The notes under the pieces are model-generated. The model was not told where the DNA came from. It saw only the letters and a program-made list of their open reading frames with translations, and did not search any database. A stretch of 32,500 bases of DNA from Bacteroidia bacterium (GTDB lineage: Bacteria; Bacteroidota; Bacteroidia; NS11-12g; UBA9320): positions 1 to 32,500 of the forward strand of contig JAFMCI010000021.1 of the NCBI GenBank assembly GCA_017857855.1, read 5' to 3'. Below, one piece after another: positions 8,316 through 17,380 of this stretch (position 1 is the stretch's first letter; each line of letters starts with the position of its first letter). Made by a program: the position numbers and the translations under genes.

Positions 8316-9836
8316 TTGTATCTCAAGCGTAAAACCATAACACGAGCCCAATCATCGGCCATTTCTTATGTCATTTTATTTTCATTTGTATTTCTATTCA
8401 CTTATTTACCTCATCTAAATGATGGTCCTCGGGGTATACACCAATGGGCACAGGCAGACAGAGTAGCCGTATGCTTGAGGTATGCAGATGGTAAAGAACT
8501 GCTAGATGCCGCGACTTACAGCATGAAAACCCATGATGGTAATACCGGGGTTGAATTCAGTGGTTTTCAATACCTAATTGGTCAGATTATACGCATGGGA
8601 GTTTCTGAAAACTATGTGTTCTTCTTACTTCGATTTGGTACTTTTTTAGTTTTCTTTAGTTCTTTGTTTGCGCTGGTTTTTTCTTTACTACGCAAGGAAA
8701 ACATATGGATAAAAAGTTTGCTGTTAATTTTCATTATAAGCTCTCCCCTTTTGCTTTATTATGGGCACAATTTTTTGCCAGATATATTGGCACTAAGCCT
8801 AGTTTTATGGTGTTATTTATTGCTCGATCACAATTTCCAAAAGCATATTATATGGATTCTGCTGCTTAGTGGTTTAGCTATGCTTGTAAAAACTTCTTCA
8901 GGTATTTACTTTATTAGCTTTATGGGGCTATATATTTTTAAAATAGGCAAAAAGATAAACGTAAAATGGGGTGCAGCCATATTACTATTTGGCGCTATAG
9001 CCTGCGGTATAGCCTATTATGATTTTAATTATGTTCACCTGAGAAGTAAAGAATTATGGTCAACTGTCTTTTTAACTGAATTTGTGCCGGTAACAAATTG
9101 GGGACAGTTTACGGATGTAATTGATACCGCAAGCCGATTTAGGTATGAGTACTTCAGTAGGCCCCAATGGTGGATTATTTTAGGACTAGGCCTTCTTAGC
9201 ATTTGGCATAAACGCAAAGAAGTTACTACCAATATTAACTGGAGAATAGCGATAGTAGTACTACTAGGATTATTAAGTCTAACTATACTTTTTGGGGTGC
9301 AGTTTATGAACCACGACTATTATGTAATTGCGACCTTTATGCCCGTCGTAATCTATTTTACCTTAAAAGCCTTGGCCTATTTTGTTCCTTATGTTCAACC
9401 TCGTACCGCATTAATTATCAGTATTTTGATAGCTATAACTACCTTTTCAGAAGGGAACAGTAAGTACTTTGAGCGAATGAGCGAGATAGTACACATAGAT
9501 GGTCATCCTGAGCCGTATAACCGCAAATGGATATTGGGTGCTAAGCAAATAGTCAATAAGTATGTGCCTAAAGAAAACCTTATCTTCTCGCTATACAATA
9601 TGGAGCCTAATTGGTCACTGGTATATGCAGGCAGAAAGGGAGCTGTTTTTAATGATGAAGAAATGAAAAGGGATGAAAGCCCAATGTTGTATTACTTTCC
9701 CATTTTAAAACCCTCACATATTTTATGTCGAACGAAATTTTGTGCAGATTTTGCCACAGACCAACCGGCATTTTTCAGCCATTGTAACATTGTACATCAA
9801 GACGATGATATAACCCTTTACGCCTATGGATATTGA
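8316..9836 (+). CDS. GT39/ArnT-like multi-pass membrane glycosyltransferase
   Basis: 506 residues with about ten hydrophobic helices over residues 15-390 and a soluble C-terminal part of about 115 residues, the layout of GT-C glycosyltransferases (dolichyl- or polyprenyl-phosphate-sugar dependent). The first extramembrane loop contains GIHQWAQADR, resembling the (H)QWRQAD motif of Bacteroidetes GT39-type proteins with its acidic catalytic residue. It probably adds a sugar to lipid A, a glycolipid or exported protein from the periplasmic side. The only possible start is TTG at 8316: the in-frame stop is at 8277 and no ATG follows before the first helix. It overlaps the next gene by 11 nt (9826-9836). 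Donor and acceptor cannot be told. Confidence 0.75.
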   Translation: MYLKRKTITRAQSSAISYVILFSFVFLFTYLPHLNDGPRGIHQWAQADRVAVCLRYADGKELLDAATYSMKTHDGNTGVEFSGFQYLIGQIIRMGVSENYVFFLLRFGTFLVFFSSLFALVFSLLRKENIWIKSLLLIFIISSPLLLYYGHNFLPDILALSLVLWCYLLLDHNFQKHIIWILLLSGLAMLVKTSSGIYFISFMGLYIFKIGKKINVKWGAAILLFGAIACGIAYYDFNYVHLRSKELWSTVFLTEFVPVTNWGQFTDVIDTASRFRYEYFSRPQWWIILGLGLLSIWHKRKEVTTNINWRIAIVVLLGLLSLTILFGVQFMNHDYYVIATFMPVVIYFTLKALAYFVPYVQPRTALIISILIAITTFSEGNSKYFERMSEIVHIDGHPEPYNRKWILGAKQIVNKYVPKENLIFSLYNMEPNWSLVYAGRKGAVFNDEEMKRDESPMLYYFPILKPSHILCRTKFCADFATDQPAFFSHCNIVHQDDDITLYAYGY

Positions 9837-10182
9837 AGCACTTCGTGATTACTGTTTAACTAAAGCGTGCGTAACTGAAGAAACCCCTTTCGGACCAGAT
9901 GTTTTAGTCATGAAAATTTTAGGGAAGATATTTTGTTTGTTTTCCATCAGCAATTTTGAATCTGTAAACCTAAAATGTGACCCAGAAGAAGCAGAAGAGC
10001 TACGAGCTAATTACATGGCCATACAGCCGGGTTATCACATGAGTAAAAAGCACTGGAATACAATCACATTTCATCAAGATGTAAATGACCAGCTAATTCT
10101 AAAAATGGTAGATGATAGTTATCGACTCGTGGTAGGGAGTCTCCCACTCAAAGCACAACAAGCTATAAACGAGGCGCTTTAA
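9826..10182 (+). CDS. MmcQ/YjbR family protein
   Basis: This 118-residue protein matches the YjbR/MmcQ fold (CyaY-like, double-wing DNA-binding-like): N-terminal LRDYCLTKACVTEETPFGPDVLVMKILGKIFCLF, a middle LKCDPEEAEELR, and PGYHMSKKHWNTI followed by a helical end. These small cytosolic proteins are widespread and poorly understood; DNA binding was proposed from structure only. The ATG lies inside the end of the glycosyltransferase gene (11-nt overlap in another frame), so translation is probably coupled. It ends 19 nt from the convergent methyltransferase gene, with no clear terminator; only a 10-bp palindrome TAAACGTTTA (10191-10200) is seen. Confidence 0.85.
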   Translation: MDIEALRDYCLTKACVTEETPFGPDVLVMKILGKIFCLFSISNFESVNLKCDPEEAEELRANYMAIQPGYHMSKKHWNTITFHQDVNDQLILKMVDDSYRLVVGSLPLKAQQAINEAL

Positions 10183-10201
10183 GAATTTATTAAACGTTTA
10201 T

Positions 10202-11329
10202 CTAATATACAAAAGAAGCCATGTACATTCCATCTGCTTTTTGACGTATCCCATCAAAGGCAATTTCTTCTTTCAACTTAAGCTTGGTATTGGCAAGTAT
10301 CCAATCTTTAACTTCCTCATTTTCCGCTTTAAAAACAGAACAGGTTACATAATAAAAAACACCGTCTTTCTTTAAAAAAGGAATGGCATTTGCCACGATA
10401 GCCTTTTGTTTATCTGCATATTTGGAAAGTTCATTGTAATCAAATCTCGTGAAATGCTCTGGTGTACGAAACCATGTACCACTGCCACTGCAAGGAACAT
10501 CCGCTACGATGCTATCAAAATATTCGGCCTCTATGTTCTTTGCTCCAAATGTTAAGTGCTCAGTCTCTTTCGACATATCGGCAACACCCAGTTTTGCATC
10601 GTAATGCATTGCTCTGAAACGAGATTTTGCATTTTCAATAATAGACGGTCTAATATCACTTAAATACAATTCGCCTCGATCTTGTGACGCCAAATTCAAA
10701 CTTTTACCACCAGACCCGCAGCACAAATCCCAAACTTTATCACCTTCTTTCAATTGCATTTGCAAGCAAATGAACTGCGATGATAAATCTTGCACCTGTA
10801 CAGTTGCATCCAACACCTGATTTACGGCTAACTCCCTACACCCAATTGCTCCAAGATTACGAGGTTCTTTATCCGTATGGTCTTTCGCCCAGTTTTTTGG
10901 TCTAAAGTTAAGATTTTGATCGTCGTTATAATGCACAAAGTCTGCCATTAAATGTGGCTCAGGATAAAAAGTAATTGGCTTTTTAACGAGCGTTCTTAAA
11001 TATTCTAACTGATTTTCTTTAATAAAGAAATCTTCGTGAACATTATAAGTAAAACCCAATTCAGCGCTCAATTTATTCCAATCCTCCGCATACTCTATGT
11101 CTAGCATTAACGCGCTCAACAATAAGCCTTCTTGTAATGAATATTCACTAAATGCGAGACCAAAACGCAGGTAATTATAACATACGTCTGAAATTGCCTT
11201 CCGGTCTTTAGACCCAAATTTCTTATGTTGTTTAAAAAAGTTTTTGGCCGCTATATGAAAGGGCTCTGGGTATGCATAAGAGCCTAAAAGCTCTTTGGCT
11301 ACGGTGAATCTAGATCTGAAATATTTCAA
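10202..11329 (-). CDS. RsmB/NOP family SAM-dependent RNA m5C methyltransferase
   Basis: 375 residues. The C-terminal half is a Rossmann methyltransferase with SAM motif VWDLCCGSGGKSL, an acidic LSDIRP, motif IV DVPCSGSG (Cys280) and motif VI YVTCSVF (Cys330, the usual nucleophile). The N-terminal half is helical, as in RsmB/NOP2-like enzymes, with no NusB-type domain long enough to call. It should methylate cytosine C5 in rRNA or possibly tRNA; the exact position cannot be read. The start is TTG at 11329, immediately after the TAA of the upstream lipoprotein gene (TAA|TTG with no gap), and no ATG is near, so translation is probably coupled. Last gene of the guaA operon. Confidence 0.88.
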   Translation of the reverse strand: MKYFRSRFTVAKELLGSYAYPEPFHIAAKNFFKQHKKFGSKDRKAISDVCYNYLRFGLAFSEYSLQEGLLLSALMLDIEYAEDWNKLSAELGFTYNVHEDFFIKENQLEYLRTLVKKPITFYPEPHLMADFVHYNDDQNLNFRPKNWAKDHTDKEPRNLGAIGCRELAVNQVLDATVQVQDLSSQFICLQMQLKEGDKVWDLCCGSGGKSLNLASQDRGELYLSDIRPSIIENAKSRFRAMHYDAKLGVADMSKETEHLTFGAKNIEAEYFDSIVADVPCSGSGTWFRTPEHFTRFDYNELSKYADKQKAIVANAIPFLKKDGVFYYVTCSVFKAENEEVKDWILANTKLKLKEEIAFDGIRQKADGMYMASFVY

Positions 11330-12646
11330 TTAATAATTGGTTACCGGTACAATAGCCATTTCTTCAAATCTAAACACTTGTAAGAATCTATTTTGAAAAC
11401 AATTAGCTGATTTTACCAAGTGAAAATCTGTGTTGTTATAGCTTACCGATTTGTCAGTAAGGAATATTGGAAAATACTTACCGAATGCATCGAGCGATTC
11501 GCAGGCAAATAAAAGTTGATCGTAACCCATAAAGGCATAAGTACTGGGATCGTCATAATACATGGTTCTATAGATTGCAACCATAGAAGAAGAATCTTCC
11601 AAAGCAATAAACGCCTTGTTTGTAGAAACGAAAGAAATATTCACTTGATCCCATTGCTTGTAATCAATGTCTGAAAATCCTAACCATTTATCTGGCCCAA
11701 TCAGTGTTATTCTGTCTCCTTTTCCCAAGAGACCATTTACGGAGTAAGTTAAGTTTGTTTTGTCTAGAGTAGTATGTACTATAACCGCTTTACCATTACC
11801 TAAATAGTCAGCCCACTTTAAATATTTAGAAAAGGGAACAGCCTGATAATTTATTTTTTGAGCTATGCATTCTTGCACTAAAGCCTTACCAAAAGCAAGG
11901 TCATATCGCTTACCGTCTCTTACAATAACTAATTTTTCACCCGGATGATTTGCTTTAAAATACCTAAGAAAATCTTTAGCCTGCATTTGATCCGATGGAT
12001 TTAAATTAAAGAAGAATGGGTTATTAGTCCATAATTTTTCTACTACTGTAATGGGCGAAAAAAGAGGAATCTCTCTTTTTCTGGCGAAGTATGCCGCAAT
12101 TTTAAGTTGCTCTTCATCCGTCGGACCTATTATAAGGTCTATGTCGTCCATCTCTGGTTTTTTTAATATCGCCTTTAGCTTATTGGTATCATTATCAGTG
12201 TCAAAAAAATGCAGCGTAAATTTAGAATTTAGCGCTTCAATATGTTCAATTGCTGTAAGCATTCCTTGATAATACTCCAGCATAAGGTCGGCCCTTCTTT
12301 TATCAGAAACACTATTTACAGCATCACTGTGAAAAGGTAGTAAAATAGCTATATTAAAATTTTTCTTATGAACTGGAACATCATAGTAATCACCTTTAAA
12401 TTCGACTGATGTATAGGCAATCTCATCCTTAACGGATTTAATATCTAACAGAGTAAAATCGTGATGGATATTTTCAACTACAGTATCTTTTTGCTTTTCA
12501 CTTATCGTTGCGACCTCGTTCTGCGGACAATAGGTATACTGCGTTTTCCGAAACGCACCACAGGATACGAGACTGATAGGAATAAGTAATACCCACAAAA
12601 ATTTATTCCCACTCAATAGTTGCTGGCGGTTTGGAGCTAATATCAT
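11330..12646 (-). CDS. Lipoprotein with periplasmic-binding-protein (type 1, amino-acid ABC-like) fold
   Basis: 438 residues. The signal contains a hydrophobic run ending LVSC (Cys29), so it is a predicted lipoprotein. From about residue 95 it follows the type 1 periplasmic-binding fold of branched-chain amino-acid receptors: [77 protein letters not shown] and later [18 protein letters not shown]. In related Bacteroidota a LysM-plus-binding-fold protein sits beside guaA (my recollection); this one has no LysM repeat. ATG 12646 overlaps guaA by 44 nt; TTG 12616 would give a shorter signal peptide and only 14 nt overlap. No transporter genes are near, so uptake is unlikely; a cell-envelope role is inferred. 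Confidence 0.75.
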   Translation of the reverse strand: MILAPNRQQLLSGNKFLWVLLIPISLVSCGAFRKTQYTYCPQNEVATISEKQKDTVVENIHHDFTLLDIKSVKDEIAYTSVEFKGDYYDVPVHKKNFNIAILLPFHSDAVNSVSDKRRADLMLEYYQGMLTAIEHIEALNSKFTLHFFDTDNDTNKLKAILKKPEMDDIDLIIGPTDEEQLKIAAYFARKREIPLFSPITVVEKLWTNNPFFFNLNPSDQMQAKDFLRYFKANHPGEKLVIVRDGKRYDLAFGKALVQECIAQKINYQAVPFSKYLKWADYLGNGKAVIVHTTLDKTNLTYSVNGLLGKGDRITLIGPDKWLGFSDIDYKQWDQVNISFVSTNKAFIALEDSSSMVAIYRTMYYDDPSTYAFMGYDQLLFACESLDAFGKYFPIFLTDKSVSYNNTDFHLVKSANCFQNRFLQVFRFEEMAIVPVTNY

Positions 12647-14129
12647 AAACTACTCTGTTAATCCCTTTTACTTGATTTATTATTTTGTTAGAAACTGAAG
12701 CTAGAAATTTATGAGGAAGATCGGCCCAGTCAGCTGTCATTCCATCTACCGAAGTTACCGCTCTTAGCGCAATCACATTTTCATACGTGCGCTCATCTCC
12801 CATTACGCCTACAGATTGTACCGGTAAAAATATAGCACCGGCCTGCCAAATATCGTTATAAATGCCAAACTCCTTCATTTCATTAATGAAGATAGCATCG
12901 GCCTCTTGAAGTATAGCCACATTGCGATAGGTAATTTCACCAATTATGCGTATTGCCAATCCCGGTCCAGGGAAAGGATGTCTTTCTAATATTATTTTTG
13001 GAACTCCTAGTTCTGCCCCTATTCTACGTACTTCATCTTTAAATAACAAACGTAATGGTTCCGCTAATTTAAGCTCCATATCGTCTGGCAAACCTCCTAC
13101 GTTATGGTGTGATTTTATAGTAGCAGAAGGTCCGTTAACAGACACAGATTCAATCACATCTGGATAGATAGTGCCTTGACCTAGCCACTTAGCATCTGGA
13201 ATTTTGCTCGCTTCTTTGTCAAATACTTCAATAAAAGTATTTCCAATAATTTTTCGTTTGGTTTCTGGGTCTGAAACTCCGTTTAAGCGGCTAATAAACA
13301 ACTCAGATGCATCAACACCAATAACATTTAAACCTAAGCCTTTGTAAGCTTCCAGTACTTGCTCATACTCGCCTTTACGCAGTACTCCATTATTTACAAA
13401 TATGCCCACTAAATTGTCACCAATAGCTCTATGCAATATGAAAGCTGCCACCGAGCTATCTACCCCGCCAGATAGTCCCATGATCACTTTATCGCTTCCT
13501 ATTTGCTCTTTGTAATGCGAAACACTTTCGGTTACAAAGTGTGCAGGCGTCCAATCACCGACGCATCCGCAAATGGTTTTCGTAAAATTTTGAAGTAAAA
13601 GCGTACCATCTATACTATGGCTTACCTCTGGGTGAAACTGTACAGCATATATTTCTTTATCAGTAAATCTATATGCAGCTACTGGAATACTGTCGGTTTT
13701 GGCCAATGTAGTCGTGCCTTCTGGCATTTCTAAAATGGTATCACCGTGGCTCATCCATACTTGACTTCCGTTATCAATACCCTGAAGAAGTCTATCTTCT
13801 GTTACTTTAGTTATGTTGGCACGGCCATATTCCCTATGTATTGATTTCTCCACTTTACCACCATTACTAGCCGCTAAAAATTGTGCACCATAGCATAATC
13901 CAAGTACAGGAACAGAAAGATTCATAATATCTAGATCTGCAACGGGAGCATCAGGTTGGGTGCAAGAAGCAGGACTTCCAGATAAGATTACACCTTTAAT
14001 ATCTGAGGTTAACTCTGGTAGGTTATTAAATGGATGGATTTCACAATATATGTTAAGCTCACGTATTCTGCGGGCTATAAGCTGGGTAAATTGCGAACCG
14101 AAGTCGATGATAAGAATTTGCTCGTGCAT
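12603..14129 (-). CDS. guaA: GMP synthase (glutamine-hydrolysing)
   Basis: 508 residues, full length. It converts XMP, glutamine and ATP to GMP in the cytosol, the last step of guanine nucleotide synthesis. The N-terminal class I amidotransferase has the triad Cys79 (LGLCYGAQ), His166 and Glu168 (VQFHPEV). The ATP-pyrophosphatase domain has the P-loop SGGVDSS at 220-226, and the dimerisation domain ends with the characteristic [13 protein letters not shown]. Start ATG 14129 gives [21 protein letters not shown], the usual beginning. First gene of an operon with the lipoprotein and RNA methyltransferase genes. A TATCTTTG element lies 14 nt upstream. No xanthine/guanine riboswitch-like structure is evident in the 90-nt upstream gap. 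Confidence 0.98.
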   Translation of the reverse strand: MHEQILIIDFGSQFTQLIARRIRELNIYCEIHPFNNLPELTSDIKGVILSGSPASCTQPDAPVADLDIMNLSVPVLGLCYGAQFLAASNGGKVEKSIHREYGRANITKVTEDRLLQGIDNGSQVWMSHGDTILEMPEGTTTLAKTDSIPVAAYRFTDKEIYAVQFHPEVSHSIDGTLLLQNFTKTICGCVGDWTPAHFVTESVSHYKEQIGSDKVIMGLSGGVDSSVAAFILHRAIGDNLVGIFVNNGVLRKGEYEQVLEAYKGLGLNVIGVDASELFISRLNGVSDPETKRKIIGNTFIEVFDKEASKIPDAKWLGQGTIYPDVIESVSVNGPSATIKSHHNVGGLPDDMELKLAEPLRLLFKDEVRRIGAELGVPKIILERHPFPGPGLAIRIIGEITYRNVAILQEADAIFINEMKEFGIYNDIWQAGAIFLPVQSVGVMGDERTYENVIALRAVTSVDGMTADWADLPHKFLASVSNKIINQVKGINRVVYDISSKPPATIEWE

Positions 14130-14143
14130 ACAATAATAAGTTG

Positions 14144-14151
14144 CAAAGATA
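14144..14151 (-). promoter_or_regulatory. -7 promoter element (TATCTTTG) of guaA
   Basis: Minus-strand TATCTTTG ends 14 nt before ATG 14129 and matches TAnnTTTG. No exact TTG is present 17-23 nt further upstream, so this is half a promoter consensus. Confidence 0.45.
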
Positions 14152-14219
14152 TTACATACACTGTGGACTTTTGCCGTGTATTAACCAAGTTATAAACAGA
14201 TAACCTAGTCTTCGTATAT

Positions 14220-14912
14220 TTAAGTTGTGAATTTATAGCCCACACCTCTCAGAGATAAGAAGTATTTTGGATTTTTAGGATCTACTTCAAAGTATTTTCT
14301 AAAAGCAAGTATAAAGTTATCAATTGTTCTTGTACTTGGATAAACAGAATATCCCCATACCGTTTGCAAGATCTTCTCTCTGCTGACCACTTCATCCCTA
14401 TTTTCAATCAGAAGTTTAAGCAATAACGCTTCTTTCTTAGTTAACGAAAACTTGCCTTCTTTGCCATGCGCTTCGTAACTATCAAAATTTATAATATTGG
14501 GTCCAAACGTATATTCTGAAAGAGCATCACTCTTGGTCGTATCTTCCTTTCTGCTAATTAAATTATGAATACGCAACATCAACTCCTCGATATTAAAAGG
14601 CTTTGTCATATAGTCATCAGCCCCTTTTTTAAGTCCTAATACTCTATCTTCAGCACTACTTCTTGCACTTAAAAACATAATGGGTACGTTATTATCATGC
14701 AGTCTAATATTCTCACAAACGGCTATGCCATCTATGTTAGGTATCATAATATCTAAAATCACTAAATCAAAACGTTGCTCTCTGAATGTGCTTATTGCTG
14801 AAGAACCGTCGTAAACCAATATTGTATGGTAATCTTCAATCTCTAGATTTAACTTTATAGTATCAGCTAGATGCTTTTCATCTTCTACGAGCAAAATTCT
14901 TTTTTTAGACAT
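14220..14912 (-). CDS. OmpR-family response regulator (RprY-like)
   Basis: 230 residues: a receiver domain (1-120) with acidic pocket EDE at 10-12, phosphoacceptor Asp54 (LVILDIMIP), the switch Ser (FLSARSS) and Lys (DDYMTKPF). A winged-helix DNA-binding domain follows (about 130-230: FSLTKKEALLLKLLIENRD, RTIDNFILAFRKYF, LSLRGVGYKF). It is the cytosolic transcription factor partner of the kinase encoded 74 nt upstream on the same strand. The signature and pairing resemble RprX/RprY of Bacteroidota. The regulon is unknown; the divergent cytochrome b5 gene beyond the kinase is a candidate target by position only. Confidence 0.93.
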   Translation of the reverse strand: MSKKRILLVEDEKHLADTIKLNLEIEDYHTILVYDGSSAISTFREQRFDLVILDIMIPNIDGIAVCENIRLHDNNVPIMFLSARSSAEDRVLGLKKGADDYMTKPFNIEELMLRIHNLISRKEDTTKSDALSEYTFGPNIINFDSYEAHGKEGKFSLTKKEALLLKLLIENRDEVVSREKILQTVWGYSVYPSTRTIDNFILAFRKYFEVDPKNPKYFLSLRGVGYKFTT

Positions 14913-14986
14913 ATTTACTTATTTACGCAACAAATTTGTCATAATTTACTCAATCTAAAGTCAGTTTACTATCACAAAAATTAAAA

Positions 14987-16117
14987 TTAGCTAAGAATGA
15001 CCCTAAAAATCGTGCCTTTCGGATCGTTTACACCTACCCAGACACTACCATTATGACGCTCAATAGCTTCTTTTACTATAAATAAGCCCAATCCTGTGCC
15101 TTTTGTTGTTCTTGTTTCTTCTTCTTGAATACGATAAAATTTCTTAAATATATTTTTATACTCTTCTTTGGGAATCCCAATCCCTTGATCCTTCACTTCT
15201 ATTATTTTTTGGTTATTCCTTTCAAATAGATTCACCTCAATTGGCTGATCATTAGAGTATTTAAATGCATTTTCAATCAGGTTATTAATCACCATCCGTA
15301 AAATAAAATTATCGCCTTGTACACGTATTCCTGCAGTTAGATTGCCTGTAATCTCTCCTTTAATATTTTGATTTTCTATAATTTGAGTTGCCATTTCGCT
15401 CAAATCTATTTCACTAAGCGCATATTGATACTTATCGTTTTCTATTTGCATACTCACGAGCATATTTTCAGCTAATTCTTCCAGTCTGAAGGTGTTTTGA
15501 ATACTGTTTTCTATTAATTCAGCCTTCTTTTCTTCCTTTACTTTTGGGTTCTTACTGGTTTGTAACATGAGCCGTATAGAAGCAATGGGTGTTTTAAACT
15601 CGTGGGTTACGCTTAATAAAAAGTTGTTTTGGCGTTTATTCAACTGATAAATATTGTCTATGGTATAAAAAACACCATATATACCGCTGGCCACCAAAAC
15701 CAATAAAAGAATGCTCTGATAAATCCAAATATTACGTTGTTGAAACCTTTCTAGTTCTAAGTCTTCGAGCTTACTTGGGTTTATGAATAATTGAACTAAC
15801 TTTTGCTTTTTTGAAATTTGAGATATTTCAGCCAAATAGTTGTCATTGAACCTGTCTTGAACAAAGGCTTTAAGCTGAACCGTATCTACATCTATTTTGA
15901 GTTGCTGTAGGTAGTATTCTTGCGTTGTATCATTGCCCAGTTTGCCATTTTTTGCGTTTTGCATTACCTGTAAGGTACATGCATTTAGGCCAGCCATAAG
16001 CACATTATTTTTAAGATTATAATCTGTATTAGCGTAATTCAACAATGAAAAAGTAAGCCAAGCAAAAGCCGTAAGGATATATACTATTACAAATACTATG
16101 AGGATTTTTACCTTCAT
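14987..16117 (-). CDS. Membrane sensor histidine kinase (RprX-like)
   Basis: 376 residues with two helices (about 5-26 and 131-152) flanking a periplasmic loop of about 100 residues. No HAMP domain follows TM2; the dimerisation helix starts almost at once, with the phosphorylated His172 in SVTHEFKTPIASI. The ATPase domain shows the N-box (INNLIENAFKYS), G1 (VKDQGIGIP), F-box (FKKFYRI) and G2 (GTGLGLFIVKEAIERH). It autophosphorylates and should pass phosphate to Asp54 of the following regulator. The sensor loop has no recognisable domain, so the stimulus is unknown. ATG 16117 is 31 nt from the start of a divergent cytochrome b5 gene; shared control is plausible. Confidence 0.93.
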   Translation of the reverse strand: MKVKILIVFVIVYILTAFAWLTFSLLNYANTDYNLKNNVLMAGLNACTLQVMQNAKNGKLGNDTTQEYYLQQLKIDVDTVQLKAFVQDRFNDNYLAEISQISKKQKLVQLFINPSKLEDLELERFQQRNIWIYQSILLLVLVASGIYGVFYTIDNIYQLNKRQNNFLLSVTHEFKTPIASIRLMLQTSKNPKVKEEKKAELIENSIQNTFRLEELAENMLVSMQIENDKYQYALSEIDLSEMATQIIENQNIKGEITGNLTAGIRVQGDNFILRMVINNLIENAFKYSNDQPIEVNLFERNNQKIIEVKDQGIGIPKEEYKNIFKKFYRIQEEETRTTKGTGLGLFIVKEAIERHNGSVWVGVNDPKGTIFRVILS

Positions 16118-16148
16118 TATCTCTAAAATTGAGGGCTAAAATACATCA

Positions 16149-16397
16149 GTGCAAAAGAAAGATAACAACTTACCTAAAATATCTCTAAGAATGTTGAGTC
16201 TTCACAATGGCCAAGATAAAAAAATGATCTGGGTTGCCTTCCAAAACAGAGTATATGATGTAACTGAGAGTAGATTATGGCTTAACGGAAAACACTACGA
16301 ACATTGGGCTGGTCAAGACCTCACTGCAGAACTGGCTAGTGCGCCGCATGGAATCGCTGTTTTTGATAAGTTTGAATGTATAGGAATATTAGATTAG
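16149..16397 (+). CDS. Small single-domain cytochrome b5-like protein
   Basis: 82 residues, one cytochrome b5-like haem/steroid-binding domain: a start of KISLRMLSLHNG, then WVAFQNRVYDVTES, WLNGKHYEHWAGQDLTAEL and APHGIAVFDKFECIG. His in GKHYEH and in APHG are the likely haem ligands. No signal or membrane helix is present, so it is cytosolic. The start is GTG 16149: an in-frame stop lies at 16137, and ATG 16191 would cut off the conserved first strand. It is transcribed divergently from the histidine kinase with only 31 nt between. No reductase or desaturase partner is nearby; function is unknown. Confidence 0.85.
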   Translation: MQKKDNNLPKISLRMLSLHNGQDKKMIWVAFQNRVYDVTESRLWLNGKHYEHWAGQDLTAELASAPHGIAVFDKFECIGILD

Positions 16398-16512
16398 CTA
16401 CAGGAATGTTGCTTTTATCTAACATATACACCTCATAATCAATTGAATCAACTCTTTTTTTATAAACATTTGGCATATGTTTTTTTTGAGCAAAAGAGTA
16501 TCCGGTATATCC

Positions 16513-16520
16513 TACCTTTG
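16513..16520 (+). promoter_or_regulatory. -7 promoter element (TACCTTTG) of the CvfB-like gene
   Basis: TACCTTTG matches TAnnTTTG exactly and ends 8 nt before ATG 16529; a TTG lies 24 nt upstream, just outside the usual spacing. Transcription starting 5-8 nt downstream would give an mRNA with almost no leader. The rest of the 131-nt gap (16398-16528) shows only A/T runs. Confidence 0.5.
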
Positions 16521-16528
16521 CCCCCGAA

Positions 16529-17380
16529 ATGGAGTTAGGAAAAACACAACTATTAAAAGCCTCAAGAACAACGGATAACGGATGCTACCTTATGGATGAG
16601 GTAGGTAATGAAGTTTTACTTCCTAATGCCTATGTTTCTTCCGAACTTAAATTGGGTGATGACATATCGGTTTTTGTATACAAAGACAACGATCAAAGGC
16701 TTACTGCTACTACCTTAAAACCTAAGGTTGAGCTCGAGCAATTTGCTTTTCTCGAAGTTATGGATGTAAACGCCGCTGGTGCGTTTGTGGATATGGGTAT
16801 CGTAAAACAACTGCTGGTTCCTTACAGTGAACAACCTGTAAAAATGGAAGTAGGTGACTGGTACATTGTGTTTTTTATGCTTGATGATGTATCGGATAGG
16901 TTAATAGGATCTGCTAACATTGAAGACTTTTTATTTACGGAAGACTTAGATATTGAAGTAGGCGAAGAAGTAGATATTTTGATGTACAGAAGAAGTGACT
17001 TAGGCATAAATGCTATAGTAAACGGTTTGTATCAAGGCCTTGTTTTTCATTCTGACGTACACAGACCTGCAAGACCAGGTGATCAAATGAAAGCCTATGT
17101 AAAGAACATTAGAGCAGATGGAAAAATTGACCTTTCGCTACAACCTATGGGTTATCGCAACGTAATTGACAAGGCGACTCAATCGGTTTTAGATGTTCTC
17201 ATAAAAAATGAGGGTTTCTTTAAGTACAGTGACAAAAGTAACCCCGACGAGATTTACAAAGCTTTTAAAATGAGTAAGAAGGCATTTAAAAAAGCGTTAG
17301 GTAGTTTATACAAACAAAAAATTGTGTTGCTTGAAAAAGACGGAACACGACTTTTAAAAGGGAAAGGTTCTAGTAACTAG
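16529..17380 (+). CDS. S1-domain RNA-binding protein, CvfB/YitL-like
   Basis: 283 residues built as in CvfB: three S1-like beta-barrels (about 5-63, 66-128, 143-207) and a C-terminal winged helix (about 220-280: YSDKSNPDEIYKAFKMSKKAFKKALGSLYKQKIV). Motifs include LEVMDVNAAGAFVDMGIVKQLLVPYSEQ and YVKNIRADGKIDLSLQP. It is cytosolic and expected to bind RNA; in Firmicutes the relative affects virulence gene expression, but its biochemical role in Bacteroidota is not established. The stop codon TAG (17378-17380) overlaps the stop of the convergent outer-membrane gene through the palindrome CTAG. Confidence 0.9.
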   Translation: MELGKTQLLKASRTTDNGCYLMDEVGNEVLLPNAYVSSELKLGDDISVFVYKDNDQRLTATTLKPKVELEQFAFLEVMDVNAAGAFVDMGIVKQLLVPYSEQPVKMEVGDWYIVFFMLDDVSDRLIGSANIEDFLFTEDLDIEVGEEVDILMYRRSDLGINAIVNGLYQGLVFHSDVHRPARPGDQMKAYVKNIRADGKIDLSLQPMGYRNVIDKATQSVLDVLIKNEGFFKYSDKSNPDEIYKAFKMSKKAFKKALGSLYKQKIVLLEKDGTRLLKGKGSSN

